A DNA stretch of 33,994 bases from CAVCAD01 sp036653735 (GTDB lineage: Bacteria > Bacillota_I > Bacilli_A > RF39 > UBA660), in assembly GCA_036653735.1 (NCBI GenBank), contig JAVVTI010000007.1, positions 1 to 33,994 of the forward strand, written 5' to 3'. The translations under genes and the position numbers were made by a program. Positions within the stretch are counted from its first letter, which is position 1. Each line of letters begins with the position of its first letter. The notes below the pieces were generated by a model. That model was given only the letters and a program-made list of their open reading frames with translations. It made no database searches and had not been told where the DNA came from. Shown piece by piece: positions 7,332 to 16,128 of the stretch.

Positions 7332-8600
7332 TTATTTATTAATATCTAAAATCTTACTTCTAAGTTTATTAAGACTATTTTTCAAATAAGCATCTTTTAA
7401 CTTCTTATTTTTATTATTTTTCTTATAATTATAAAGATCTATAATCTCACTATATATTAAAATAAGTTTCTTACCAAAAACTAAAGAAGAACTTTCTTCA
7501 GCAGTTATATAACCATTAGCAGACAAACTTTTTCTTAAGTCTTTATTATTAAGAACTCTTATAATAGATGAAGCAAACTCCTTATCATCTTTAACTAAAA
7601 TACCATTAACTTCATCTCTTATAACCTCAGATAAATTAGGTGCATATTTACACACTACTGCAGCCCCACTAGCAAATGCTTCAATAAATGTTAATCCTTG
7701 TGTTTCAGTAACTGAAGCATTAACAAAAACATCACCTAAAGCATAATAAAGAGGTACACTTTCCCATGGAACTGCTCCAGTAAATATAACATTATCACTA
7801 ATACCTAAATCTACTGACTGCTTTCTTAAACTATCTAAAGCAGGTCCACCACCTACTATTACTAACTTACTATTCTTTATTTTCTTAATAGTATCCTTCA
7901 TAGCACTTATTATCTTATCAATACTTTTCTCTTCTCCTACTCTACCAATAAAAAGTACTACCTTATCACTCCTCTTTATACCTAAAGACTTCTTTAAAGA
8001 TATAACATCCTTTTTACTAATATTCTTAGGATTAAACCTGTCTATTTCTATTCCAGTAGGAACAACAAATATATTCTCATCCACTTTACAAGTAATATTT
8101 AAATACTTCTCCGTCTCATAAGAAGGAGCTATAACACACTCAGAATTTCTAATAAACTTCCTAGAAATAAACCTAGCAAACTTCTTAGAATAACCACTCT
8201 TACCCCCACTTATAGGATTAATATAACCCAAATAACTCTCCCATAGAGTATGATAAGTATGTATAAAAGGTATACCATATTTCCTTGCTATAATCTTACC
8301 AAAAAACCCAATCCCAAACTCTGTTTGAGTATGAATAATATCTAAATTTAAACTTTTAATCTTCTTAGCAATATCCTTAGAATAAAAAAAAGCCAACCTA
8401 TAATTAAACTTCTTACCAATTAAAAGTGGAACACTTTTAATCATATATACATTTTCATTATTATATTTCTCATGCTTACTAGGACAAAATATAAATACTT
8501 CATGTCCTTGTTTAATTAACTCAGTCTCAAGCATCTTTATAGATGTTACTATACCATTAATATCAGGATGATAAGTATCACTAAATATTCCAACTCTCAT
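7332..8600 (-). CDS. GT4 glycosyltransferase, probably monoglucosyl-diacylglycerol synthase
   Basis: This cytoplasmic GT-B glycosyltransferase most likely transfers glucose from UDP-glucose to diacylglycerol. The 422-residue protein begins MRVGIFSDTYHPDINGIVTS, the opening typical of 1,2-diacylglycerol 3-glucosyltransferases (Acholeplasma MGS type). The C-terminal donor domain has GRVGEEKS (Arg220, Lys225) and an E-X7-E motif in TETQGLTFIE (Glu299, Glu307). The start is the internal ATG with GGAGG seven bases before it, nine codons inside the longest frame. A GT28 lipid glycosyltransferase is divergently transcribed next door, which supports a joint role in membrane glycolipids. Substrate assignment is by similarity only. 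Confidence 0.85.
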   Translation of the reverse strand: MRVGIFSDTYHPDINGIVTSIKMLETELIKQGHEVFIFCPSKHEKYNNENVYMIKSVPLLIGKKFNYRLAFFYSKDIAKKIKSLNLDIIHTQTEFGIGFFGKIIARKYGIPFIHTYHTLWESYLGYINPISGGKSGYSKKFARFISRKFIRNSECVIAPSYETEKYLNITCKVDENIFVVPTGIEIDRFNPKNISKKDVISLKKSLGIKRSDKVVLFIGRVGEEKSIDKIISAMKDTIKKIKNSKLVIVGGGPALDSLRKQSVDLGISDNVIFTGAVPWESVPLYYALGDVFVNASVTETQGLTFIEAFASGAAVVCKYAPNLSEVIRDEVNGILVKDDKEFASSIIRVLNNKDLRKSLSANGYITAEESSSLVFGKKLILIYSEIIDLYNYKKNNKNKKLKDAYLKNSLNKLRSKILDINK

Positions 8601-8622
8601 AAAAATGCCTCCACATATTAAT

Positions 8623-8651
8623 ATCATATATTAAAAAAAATAGTTTGTCAA
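8623..8651 (-). promoter_or_regulatory. Promoter of the GT4 gene
   Basis: On the minus strand a perfect TTGACA (8646-8651), 17-base spacer and TATGAT (8623-8628) lie 22 bases before the ATG, giving a very short leader. Confidence 0.7.
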
Positions 8652-8696
8652 ATACATGCTTTCTAACATAACTTTACATAAAAAGTGATAATTTAG

Positions 8697-8725
8697 TTAA
8701 CAAAAGACAATAATAAAGATATAAT
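8697..8725 (+). promoter_or_regulatory. Promoter of the GT28 gene
   Basis: TTAACA (8697-8702), 17-base spacer and perfect TATAAT (8720-8725), 18 bases before the ATG at 8744. It is back to back with the GT4 promoter, 45 bases apart. Confidence 0.7.
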
Positions 8726-8743
8726 AACATCTAGGAGTGTATT

Positions 8744-9886
8744 ATGAAAAAAAAGATATTGATTGTCTATGCAACATATGGTACAGGTCACAAAGTAATA
8801 GCTAAATATATAGAAAACTACTTCAAAGAAAAAAACAGCTCTTATGAAGTACTATCAATAGACTTATTATTATATTCAATACCTATACTAGGAAAGTTTA
8901 CACAAAAAGCAAGTAACAAAATAATCCTAAGTAAAAACCCATATTTATGGAGTATTATTTATAATCTCTACAACAATAAGTTTAGTGTTAAAAGCACTAA
9001 TAAAATATTTATTAACTTATTTAAAAACAAAAAATTAATTAACTTATTAAAATCATATAATCCAGATCTAACTATATCAACACATTTCTGGGCTAGTTCT
9101 CTAATAACAAACTTTAATAAAAAAGAATATATAAATTCTAAACTAATTACTATTGTTACTGACTACCAAGCACATGAATTTTGGTTAAACAACCATAAAG
9201 GAGAAGACGCTTTAATAGTTAGTGGTAATGATATAAAAAACTATTTTATATCAAAAGGAGTAGATAAAACCAAAATATTTACATATGGAATTCCTATTTC
9301 AAATGAATTTAATACTTCTATTAATAATAAAATAGAACTATATAAACAATATAAAATAGATAGAAATAAATTAGTTTTTCTATTCTTCGGAGGTGGTGGT
9401 TTAGGATCATTAAGCTCTATTCCCTATGTAAAAACACTATTTAAACTAAACCTTCCAATTAATATAATATTTGTATCTGGAATGAATAAAAAACTTAAAC
9501 TAAAAGTAAAAGAACTATCCAAAGAATATCAGGTAGACAATATTACAGTACTAGGTTTTGTAAACAACGTACCTGAATTACTAAAAATAAGTGATGCAGT
9601 TATTACAAAACCAGGAGGAGTTACTATAACTGAGTGTATAAGTGAAAAAAAACCTATGATACTTTTTGGTAAAAAAGGTGGAAATGAACTTGGTAATACA
9701 AAATACATAATAAAAAAAGAATTTGGTATTAATGTAAGTAGTACATCTTCCTTTAAAAAAGAAATGATAAAAATAACAAAAAAACCAAAATATTTAAATC
9801 ATCTAACAAAGAAACTAAAAAACCAAAAAGATAATAAATCAATTAGTAAACTATATAAACTATCAAAAGACTTATTAGAAAAATAA
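8744..9886 (+). CDS. MurG/UgtP-like (GT28) diacylglycerol glucosyltransferase
   Basis: This GT-B glycosyltransferase of the MGDG-synthase/UgtP family uses a UDP-sugar and a diacylglycerol or glucosyl-diacylglycerol acceptor at the inner face of the membrane. The acceptor half opens with TYGTGH (residues 11-16), the family loop, and contains ISTHFWAS and IVTDYQAHEFW. The donor half has the glycine loop FGGGGLGS (about 215-222) and KPGGVTITE (about 289-297), which contacts the nucleotide sugar. Its 380 residues are normal. AGGAG sits six bases before the ATG. The opposing GT4 gene probably supplies its substrate; processive versus single addition cannot be told from sequence. Confidence 0.88.
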   Translation: MKKKILIVYATYGTGHKVIAKYIENYFKEKNSSYEVLSIDLLLYSIPILGKFTQKASNKIILSKNPYLWSIIYNLYNNKFSVKSTNKIFINLFKNKKLINLLKSYNPDLTISTHFWASSLITNFNKKEYINSKLITIVTDYQAHEFWLNNHKGEDALIVSGNDIKNYFISKGVDKTKIFTYGIPISNEFNTSINNKIELYKQYKIDRNKLVFLFFGGGGLGSLSSIPYVKTLFKLNLPINIIFVSGMNKKLKLKVKELSKEYQVDNITVLGFVNNVPELLKISDAVITKPGGVTITECISEKKPMILFGKKGGNELGNTKYIIKKEFGINVSSTSSFKKEMIKITKKPKYLNHLTKKLKNQKDNKSISKLYKLSKDLLEK

Positions 9887-9898
9887 TAAGTCTTTTTT
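9865..9898 (+). terminator. Terminator overlapping the end of the GT28 gene
   Basis: A 13-bp stem (9865-9877 with 9884-9896) and 6-base loop run into T's to 9898. The stem begins inside the last codons of the gene. It separates the glycosyltransferase from the coat genes. Confidence 0.8.
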
Positions 9899-9950
9899 AG
9901 TATAATTTATAAAATATATAACATATTAAATATGAAAGGATAAATATAAT

Positions 9951-10151
9951 ATGAAAAGTACTTTATCAGTAAAAGACTTATTATATATAGAAGATGCTTT
10001 CTCATGGAATCTTGAACTATGTAAAAAAGTAAAACTATATATATCCATAACAAGAGATAAAGAAATAATAAAGATATTAAATACTCTCTATGAAAAACAT
10101 ATTAAAATATGTAACAATCTAGTTTTACTTTTAGGAGGTTCAAATGAATGA
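9951..10151 (+). CDS. Small CotF-like spore coat protein (short partner)
   Basis: This 66-residue helical protein has the pattern of short CotF-type coat proteins: VKDLLYIEDAFSWNLELCKK followed by a helix containing DKEIIKILNTLYEKHIKICN. Such proteins assemble on the spore from the mother cell and have no signal peptide. AAAGGA lies about ten bases before the ATG. It overlaps the next gene by 8 bases, which fits a two-gene coat operon. Assignment is moderate because of small size. Confidence 0.65.
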   Translation: MKSTLSVKDLLYIEDAFSWNLELCKKVKLYISITRDKEIIKILNTLYEKHIKICNNLVLLLGGSNE

Positions 10152-10419
10152 TAATAAGTATAGTATCACTAATATACTCTCAGATTTACTACTTAATATC
10201 AAAGGCTTATCTTCTAACCTAACAACTATGATAAATGAAATGAGTAATGATTACCTATTTGATGAAATATACCAAGCCTTTGATATAACAACGCAAAACG
10301 CAAGAATGCTATATAATGAAATGTTAAAAAGAAACCTTTATACTATAAAAACAGAAGATACATCATGTATCCAATTAGCATCAAAAAATCTCTTTACTAA
10401 ATTAAAAGAAATGAAATAA
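10144..10419 (+). CDS. CotF-family spore coat protein
   Basis: The 91-residue protein follows the CotF pattern: an N-terminal SITNILSDLLLNIKGL helix, a helix with YQAFDITTQNARMLYNEM, and a short tail beginning with the typical 'LKRNLYTI' (compare 'MMERGWYHPY' in Bacillus CotF). A strong TAGGAGG sits five bases before the ATG, inside the preceding gene, so translation is coupled. It is likely made late in the mother cell. A hairpin straddling the stop ends the unit. Confidence 0.75.
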   Translation: MNDNKYSITNILSDLLLNIKGLSSNLTTMINEMSNDYLFDEIYQAFDITTQNARMLYNEMLKRNLYTIKTEDTSCIQLASKNLFTKLKEMK

Positions 10420-10432
10420 CTTCATTTCTTTT
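10404..10432. terminator. Bidirectional terminator between coat gene and femX-like gene
   Basis: A 12-bp stem AAAAGAAATGAA/TTCATTTCTTTT (10404-10415 with 10421-10432) with a 5-base loop spans the stop codons of both converging genes. T-runs or A-runs flank both sides. Confidence 0.75.
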
Positions 10433-11711
10433 TATTTACTTTAATAATCTTCTTAATAATCTTTCTATATATAGGAATTAATTTAGTAAACACAACATAC
10501 ATAAATTTATTTAATACATAATCATATTCACCAGTAAACTCAATATAATCTCCACCAAACTTCTTCTTAAACTCATGTATACCAATTAAACTCTTATTAC
10601 TTAAATCACCTATTGTACCAAACAAATCATATACTTTTATACCTTTATCATAATAATACTTAATATGAGTTTTATATATTAAATAATTACTATTAAGCTC
10701 AGTTAATATATCATGATTACCCGCATATAACCCCCAAGCTTTATTACCATACTCAACAACAAAATCCGCATTAAGAATTATCTCATTACCATAAGTTTCC
10801 TTATATAAAGTATACTCCTTTATTTCATTAATAGTTTTTATTCTTCTACTTTCTAAATCAGACTTTCTAACTTTTTGAGAATCAACTAACTTCTCTATTT
10901 TACTTAAATTATATAACTTCTCATCTATTTCACCTATTACCTTATTACATTTATCAATTAACTTAGACATATTAATACTACATAAAAATATATTACATTT
11001 ATTTTCCTTATTAAATATATCATAAAGATCTTCATAATACTTAAGATTATGATTAATAATACCCTTCCTATTCTCAGTAATAAGCATTAAATTATAAAAG
11101 TCCTTAATATTATCTTTATTACCAATACTTACTTTACACTCATAATCCTCTGCTTTTCTAATTCTTTGCTTTAAAGACTTAGAAAAATCACTTTCTATAT
11201 CAGTAAAAGGCCTATCCATATTAATTCTAAAAGTATACCTAGGTTGACTAGATTCAAAATTCTTAGTAAACCCTAAATGTCTATACCCCATAGATAATAA
11301 ACTATTATAAACATCCTTCCAATTATAATTAATAATATTTTCTTTATCATTCTTATCAAAACTACTCATTATAATATCAGGATCTATCTTTATAAATATA
11401 ACTTTCTTACTTTTAAAATAATCTACTATATTAGTAGTAAACTCTTTTAATAAAACCTCATCAAACATATTCATAACATATCCACGAGGAGCATATAAAT
11501 AAGAAAAACCTAAAGGAAGCTTCTTCTCAAGTAATAACGTAGCACACACTATCTTATTACCATCTTTAATACCAACATAATGTGGTATTAAACCCTTATC
11601 TTTATAAGAGAATTCTCCCCATAAATAACTCTGTAAAAAATGTGACTTATAAATATTACTTAAAACAAATTCTTCATATTCATACTTATCAATATTATCT
11701 ATAAATTCCAT
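10422..11711 (-). CDS. FemX/MurM-like aminoacyltransferase (FemAB family)
   Basis: FemAB-family enzymes use aminoacyl-tRNA to add amino acids to the stem-peptide lysine of lipid II, building peptidoglycan cross-bridges at the inner membrane face. The 429-residue protein has the family start SHFLQSYLWGEF and the block PLGFSYLYAPRGYVM. It also has the FTKNFESSQPRYTFRINMDR strand-loop and SFSKSLKQRIRKAEDYE. A charged coiled-coil arm lies at about residues 245-310, and the second GNAT-like half contains VYDLFGTIGDL and the closing GIHEFKKKFGGDYIEF. All of these are typical. No classical membrane segment is present. AAGG(T) precedes the ATG at short spacing. The amino acid added cannot be predicted. 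Confidence 0.9.
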   Translation of the reverse strand: MEFIDNIDKYEYEEFVLSNIYKSHFLQSYLWGEFSYKDKGLIPHYVGIKDGNKIVCATLLLEKKLPLGFSYLYAPRGYVMNMFDEVLLKEFTTNIVDYFKSKKVIFIKIDPDIIMSSFDKNDKENIINYNWKDVYNSLLSMGYRHLGFTKNFESSQPRYTFRINMDRPFTDIESDFSKSLKQRIRKAEDYECKVSIGNKDNIKDFYNLMLITENRKGIINHNLKYYEDLYDIFNKENKCNIFLCSINMSKLIDKCNKVIGEIDEKLYNLSKIEKLVDSQKVRKSDLESRRIKTINEIKEYTLYKETYGNEIILNADFVVEYGNKAWGLYAGNHDILTELNSNYLIYKTHIKYYYDKGIKVYDLFGTIGDLSNKSLIGIHEFKKKFGGDYIEFTGEYDYVLNKFMYVVFTKLIPIYRKIIKKIIKVNKKK

Positions 11712-11793
11712 ATTACCTTAATCACCTTCTTATATTACTATATCATATTTATTAATATAAATGTAAATAAACTTAAACATCTTATACATTTAT

Positions 11794-11822
11794 TTGTAAT
11801 TTACTATCATTTATTATATAGT
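11794..11822 (+). promoter_or_regulatory. Promoter of the arginase gene
   Basis: TTGTAA (11794-11799), 17-base spacer and TATAGT (11817-11822), 19 bases before the ATG. A 7-bp inverted repeat TTACTAT/ATAGTAA (11801-11807 with 11818-11824) overlaps the spacer and -10 and could be an operator. Confidence 0.5.
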
Positions 11823-11840
11823 AATAAACAAGGAGAAAAA

Positions 11841-12707
11841 ATGAAATTAGAATTAATATGTGCATCTACAGATGCAGGACTACAAATAAATGGAGCAGCT
11901 CAAGGCTCTTTAGATATATATGAAACACTAAAAAATAATAATAACTATAAAAATAATATAAAACTCTTACTTCAAAAAGACTTTACAAAGTCTTATGATA
12001 TACTAAATAATAAAAAGAATATAAAACAAGTAAATGAGTTTAATGAAAACTTATATAATGAAGTACTCTCATCTATAAAAAATAATAAACTACCCCTTAT
12101 TATAGGAGGAGATCATAGTATATCTATAGCTTCATCCCTAGCAAGTAAACATGAAACTACTGAGTACTTAATATGGATAGATAGTCATGGAGACTATAAT
12201 ACATTTGATACTACTATTACAGGCAATATACATGGTACTCCTTTTGCAACCATTACTAATCAAAATGGATATACGCTTACCCCTTTTCATAATAGTACAT
12301 TCTATAACCCCCAAAATACATACCTAATAGGCTCTAGATCAATAGACCCTAAAGAACAAATAAATATTGAAAAAGCCCAAGTAAATAACTACTCAAGTTC
12401 TTACGTAAAAACTAATAATATACATACACTTATAAATGAAATATTTAATAATATAAAAGATAACAAAGTACATATAAGCTTTGATATAGATGTAATAGAC
12501 CCTCTAATCGCACCAGGAGTAAGTATACCAGAAGAAAATGGATTAACATTTAACGAGTCATTTCTAATATTAAAAGAGATACTAAAACACAAAAATAATA
12601 TAGCATCAATAGATATAGTAGAATATAATCCTCTACTAGATAAAAATAATAAAACAAAAGACATACTTATAAAACTAATAGATGAAATATATAATACTTA
12701 TAAATGA
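11841..12707 (+). CDS. Arginase (ureohydrolase family)
   Basis: This cytoplasmic manganese enzyme hydrolyses arginine to ornithine and urea. The binuclear metal ligands are all visible: His92 in GGDHS; Asp114, His116 and Asp118 in DSHGDYN; Asp215 and Asp217 in SFDIDVIDP. Arginase-type features include NIHG with His131, the DIDVIDP-xx-APGVS block and Glu261 in VEYNP. The 288 residues are near normal (about 300). The second motif reads DSHGD rather than the commoner DAHxD, which keeps the ligands. Agmatinase or formiminoglutamase cannot be fully excluded. AAGGAG lies before the ATG. Its last 10 bases overlap the converging permease gene. A role in arginine catabolism or nitrogen supply is inferred. 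Confidence 0.85.
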   Translation: MKLELICASTDAGLQINGAAQGSLDIYETLKNNNNYKNNIKLLLQKDFTKSYDILNNKKNIKQVNEFNENLYNEVLSSIKNNKLPLIIGGDHSISIASSLASKHETTEYLIWIDSHGDYNTFDTTITGNIHGTPFATITNQNGYTLTPFHNSTFYNPQNTYLIGSRSIDPKEQINIEKAQVNNYSSSYVKTNNIHTLINEIFNNIKDNKVHISFDIDVIDPLIAPGVSIPEENGLTFNESFLILKEILKHKNNIASIDIVEYNPLLDKNNKTKDILIKLIDEIYNTYK

Positions 12708-13543
12708 AATAGTGCACATATTCCCTCTATTATTAAACCACTAAAAGAACCTATAAAATAAAGCATTAATAAAATATTAATGTTTTCTTTTAAATTCTTA
12801 TTACTCTTAAATAGTACTAAAAGACCAACACCACATCCAGTTAATAAACCAGAAATAGTAGACGCAAAACTAATAACATTATTTAAATATAACTCTGTTA
12901 TTATAACAGAAGCACCACAATTAGGAATAAGTCCTATTAAACTAGTAATAAAAGGGCTAAAAATACTATTAGTTAAAAGTAAATTTTTTATATTCTCTTC
13001 ACCAAAATAATGAAGAACTACATGTAATATAAATGAAACAATAGTAATAAATAAAAGAATACTAAAAGTATGTTTAATACATGCTTTTATTATTCCCTCC
13101 TCGCACTTACAATGATTTTCCTCGCAAAAGTTTCCAATATTAATTGTTTTCTTTCTTCTTAAAACAAAATCAATAACAAAACCAGCTATAAACCCAATAA
13201 TAATCTTAATAATAATTATCTTAAATATTACTAATGCATCCGTTCCTCTAGATAGCATAATAGGCAGCATCTCATCAGAAGTAGACAAATATACTGAAAT
13301 TAAAGTACCTAGTGAAATAATCCTTGTTGCATATAAATTAGTAGCTGCAACACAAAACCCACACTGAGGAAAAGCACCAATAATACTACCAAAAAAAGGC
13401 CCAGCTTTACCAGCTTTCTCTATTTTTTTTCTACTAGCATTACTAAGCTTATGCTCAATTAATTCAATTATAAGAAATACCACAAATAAAAATGGTAATA
13501 ATTTAAGTGAATCAAATAAAGTATCAATAAATATCTCTTTCAT
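12698..13543 (-). CDS. DUF2899/ArsP_2-type putative metal (manganese or arsenic) permease
   Basis: This inner-membrane permease has two homologous halves. The repeated core is GAFPQCGFC (about 56-64) in the first half and GLIPNCGAS (about 204-212) in the second, each followed by a helix ending in 'TxLY', as expected for inverted-repeat transporters. About eight to ten hydrophobic helices span the 281 residues. Between the halves lies a Cys/His-rich cytoplasmic loop with Cys140, His144, Cys145, Cys147, Cys155 and His158, likely to bind metal. Relatives are annotated as putative manganese transporters or arsenic efflux proteins; the substrate is uncertain. GAGG lies seven bases before the ATG. 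The 3' end overlaps the arginase gene by 10 bases. Confidence 0.8.
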   Translation of the reverse strand: MKEIFIDTLFDSLKLLPFLFVVFLIIELIEHKLSNASRKKIEKAGKAGPFFGSIIGAFPQCGFCVAATNLYATRIISLGTLISVYLSTSDEMLPIMLSRGTDALVIFKIIIIKIIIGFIAGFVIDFVLRRKKTINIGNFCEENHCKCEEGIIKACIKHTFSILLFITIVSFILHVVLHYFGEENIKNLLLTNSIFSPFITSLIGLIPNCGASVIITELYLNNVISFASTISGLLTGCGVGLLVLFKSNKNLKENINILLMLYFIGSFSGLIIEGICALFHL

Positions 13544-13639
13544 ATTCCTGCCTCATAAATCTAATAAATTATAACATTAAATATATTGTTTATCAACACG
13601 TTTCCATTATAATTATACTTTTCATTTATTTATATTATA

Positions 13640-13681
13640 CATAGAATAAATATGTAAAGAGAATTAAAAATAATTTAATTC
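13640..13681 (+). promoter_or_regulatory. Leader of the DUF11 gene: possible mother-cell -10 box and inverted repeat
   Basis: CATAGAATA (13640-13648) matches the sigma-K -10 pattern CATAnnnTA, but I found no well-placed -35, so this is weak. It is followed by an 8-bp inverted repeat GAATTAAA/TTTAATTC (13661-13668 with 13674-13681), 31 bases before the ATG. The hairpin could stabilise or regulate the transcript. Confidence 0.3.
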
Positions 13682-13712
13682 TTTAATATAATAAAAAGAA
13701 AGGAAAATAAAT

Positions 13713-16085
13713 ATGTCATTCGTTTATGCAAACCCCGGTTCTGGTCCTTCAGCAGGCGGAATTGGATGGTTTAATTTTAACAATATAAATCTATCACCAG
13801 GACAATCATATTTAGGATTAACAGGCACTTTAAGTGATGGAACTAAAGTTACTTTTGATATATCAGTTCCCTCATCATCTGCTATGACATTTAATCCATA
13901 CCCATCACCCGTAGCTGGTGTATTTGGTTATGTACAGTACACTGGAATTCCAGGTAACCCTTTACTACAAAACAATAGAATATCATCACTAGATCCTGGA
14001 ATAATACAAATAACAAATATAAAAGTACTAGATATATACGGAAACCCTGTACCATCATATACAGTAGTTGTATCAGATGCTGAAGACACAAATATAGGAG
14101 AATCATGGACATTTGATACAGATGGATTACCATGGAAACTATTTACTACTATAGGAAATAACCCAACTACACTAACAGGTATAGGAACACAAACAGCCTC
14201 TATTATAGGTACAACACAACTATTTACAGCAGACTATGTACTTACAACAGACAATGCTAAAAACTTAAAACTAACAGCTGTAACAAACGGAGGCCTAGAA
14301 GCAGTAGCAATAGGTTTTTCAACAACTAGTGTAACTGTACAAAAAGTAGTAGGAGCAAGAATAAATAGTGCAGATCAGTTTAACCTAAACATAACTGGAA
14401 CTCCAAGTTCTTCAGTTACTACTACAGGCACAAGTGTAGGAACTCAAGTTGAAAAAGCAAGAGTTTACGCTATACCAGGAAACACATATACTGTAAATGA
14501 AACAATGGCCCCAGGTTCAATAAGCCTACTTAGTGACTATATAGTATCCACTTCTGCTTTAAATAAAACCCCTGCATCACTACAACCTGCATCAGGAAAT
14601 CTTCCCCTATCAGTAACAACTTCTTTAGGAGATGAAATAGTTTACACAATTATAAATGCAGAAGAAAAAACATTTACAAAAAGTGTAGACAAAGCATACG
14701 CAAAACCAGGAGACATTTTAACATACACAATTACAGGATATAACCCTAATAGTTTCCCTGTAAACAACGTACTCGTTACAGATGCTCTTCCAGCAGGCAC
14801 CTCATACATAGGAAACCTAATAGTAAACACTCCATATACAGGTACTTCACCTCAAAGTGGAATAACACTACTTACAGTAGCTCCTCTTAGTGTAGCAAGC
14901 ATCTCATATCAAGTGCAAGTAAACACAGGATTCTCCCCTTCTACTGTAAACAACGTAGCCTCTATTTCTATTCCAAATGAACCTGTTAAAAATACAAATA
15001 TAGTATACACTATAATTAATAATGCAGACCTAATATCACCCGGAAACTTTATAAAAACAGTAGATAAACAAAATGCCCTAGTAGGTGATATTCTAACATA
15101 CACACTAAAACTTAATAATACAGGAAATGTACCAGCAAACAACGTAGTAATAACAGACATAATACCCTTTGGTACATCCTATATTCCACTTACTACAGTT
15201 TCTACTATTCCTTTTAGTGGCGATCCAACTACTACTATAAAACTACTAGCCCCTATAATACCAGGAACTCCAGCAACTATCTCATTTAAAGTAAAAATAA
15301 ACTCTGTAAGTCCAAATAACAGTACTATTCCAAACACTGCAAATGTCAAATATACATATACAACAGACCCACTATTACCAAATAAAGAAACAGCTGAAGG
15401 AAACTCAAATACTGTATTAACAAACATAGTAAACCCAGTACTTAATTTAATAAAAACCGTAAATGAAACAGCATCCTTTATAGGAAGCACACTTATATAC
15501 AACATACTAGTTAAAAATGATGGAAACACCCCACTAAACGGTGTTACCATTACAGACATAATTCCATCTGGAACTACATATATTCCATATTCCCTTGTAG
15601 TAACAGACTCATACACAGGTGATATAACCTCATCAATAATACTAACAAACTCACTTATGCCTAACACTCAAGTAAACATAAAGTTTAGTGTAAAAGTAGT
15701 TTCTATTCCAAACCCTAACCCAGTAGAAAATAAAGCAATAAGTAACTATAAATACACCCTTAATCCATCAAGACCTAATGATAGTGATGGACTTGCAACA
15801 AGTAATATAGTAAAAACTCTAATATTTAGAAATAATTATACAAACGAAATAAATGATATTATATATTCTATTTCACAAGCACAAAAAGCTCTTGCTTCAA
15901 TAGCTGATAGTGAAGGAAAAAAGTTACAAAAAATAATATCATTATCTAATATATCCAAAGAAGAACTACTATGTATAAATAAAAGTATAAAAGAAACTCT
16001 AGAATCTATAAATAACTTAGAAACAATATTTATACAAAAACTAAATGTTTTAGCACCACAAATAAACTCATATGATTGTTGTTAA
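13713..16085 (+). CDS. DUF11-repeat surface protein, probable spore-surface/exosporium component
   Basis: This 790-residue protein has no signal peptide, membrane segment or sorting signal. Residues 1-210 resemble the CshA-type non-repeat adhesin domain (GIGWFNFNNINLSPGQ, then LSDGTKVTFDIS). Residues 212-317 look like the prealbumin-like domain that often precedes DUF11 repeats (TVNETMAPGS; DEIVYTIINAE). Three DUF11 repeats follow at about 319-435, 447-575 and 577-705, each with 'KTVDK..A..GD.LTYT' and 'VTDIIPxGTSYI' signatures. A helical module (about 709-781) is shared with the next gene's product. The only cysteines are Cys754 and the terminal Cys789-Cys790. Absence of export signals plus spore genes nearby suggests mother-cell synthesis and assembly on the spore surface; this is inference. 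AAAGGA lies about nine bases before the ATG. Confidence 0.85.
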   Translation: MSFVYANPGSGPSAGGIGWFNFNNINLSPGQSYLGLTGTLSDGTKVTFDISVPSSSAMTFNPYPSPVAGVFGYVQYTGIPGNPLLQNNRISSLDPGIIQITNIKVLDIYGNPVPSYTVVVSDAEDTNIGESWTFDTDGLPWKLFTTIGNNPTTLTGIGTQTASIIGTTQLFTADYVLTTDNAKNLKLTAVTNGGLEAVAIGFSTTSVTVQKVVGARINSADQFNLNITGTPSSSVTTTGTSVGTQVEKARVYAIPGNTYTVNETMAPGSISLLSDYIVSTSALNKTPASLQPASGNLPLSVTTSLGDEIVYTIINAEEKTFTKSVDKAYAKPGDILTYTITGYNPNSFPVNNVLVTDALPAGTSYIGNLIVNTPYTGTSPQSGITLLTVAPLSVASISYQVQVNTGFSPSTVNNVASISIPNEPVKNTNIVYTIINNADLISPGNFIKTVDKQNALVGDILTYTLKLNNTGNVPANNVVITDIIPFGTSYIPLTTVSTIPFSGDPTTTIKLLAPIIPGTPATISFKVKINSVSPNNSTIPNTANVKYTYTTDPLLPNKETAEGNSNTVLTNIVNPVLNLIKTVNETASFIGSTLIYNILVKNDGNTPLNGVTITDIIPSGTTYIPYSLVVTDSYTGDITSSIILTNSLMPNTQVNIKFSVKVVSIPNPNPVENKAISNYKYTLNPSRPNDSDGLATSNIVKTLIFRNNYTNEINDIIYSISQAQKALASIADSEGKKLQKIISLSNISKEELLCINKSIKETLESINNLETIFIQKLNVLAPQINSYDCC

Positions 16086-16128
16086 TACAAACAAAACATA
16101 AAATACATAAAGAAAGGAGAACAAAAAA

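Noticed and set aside
12401..12664. Minus-strand frame of 87 codons within the arginase gene
   Set aside because: Antisense to metal-binding motifs of arginase; no ribosome site.
15179..15667. 162-codon open frame on the minus strand, and similar frames at 14642-14830, 14909-15160 and 13891-14133
   Set aside because: They lie antisense to the DUF11 gene, repeat with its repeats, and have hydrophobic low-complexity composition without ribosome sites; shadows of the repeat coding.
14669..15830. Periodic similarity that could be mistaken for a DNA repeat or CRISPR-like array
   Set aside because: The period (about 390 bases) is one DUF11 domain and similarity is at protein level only; no identical spaced repeats.
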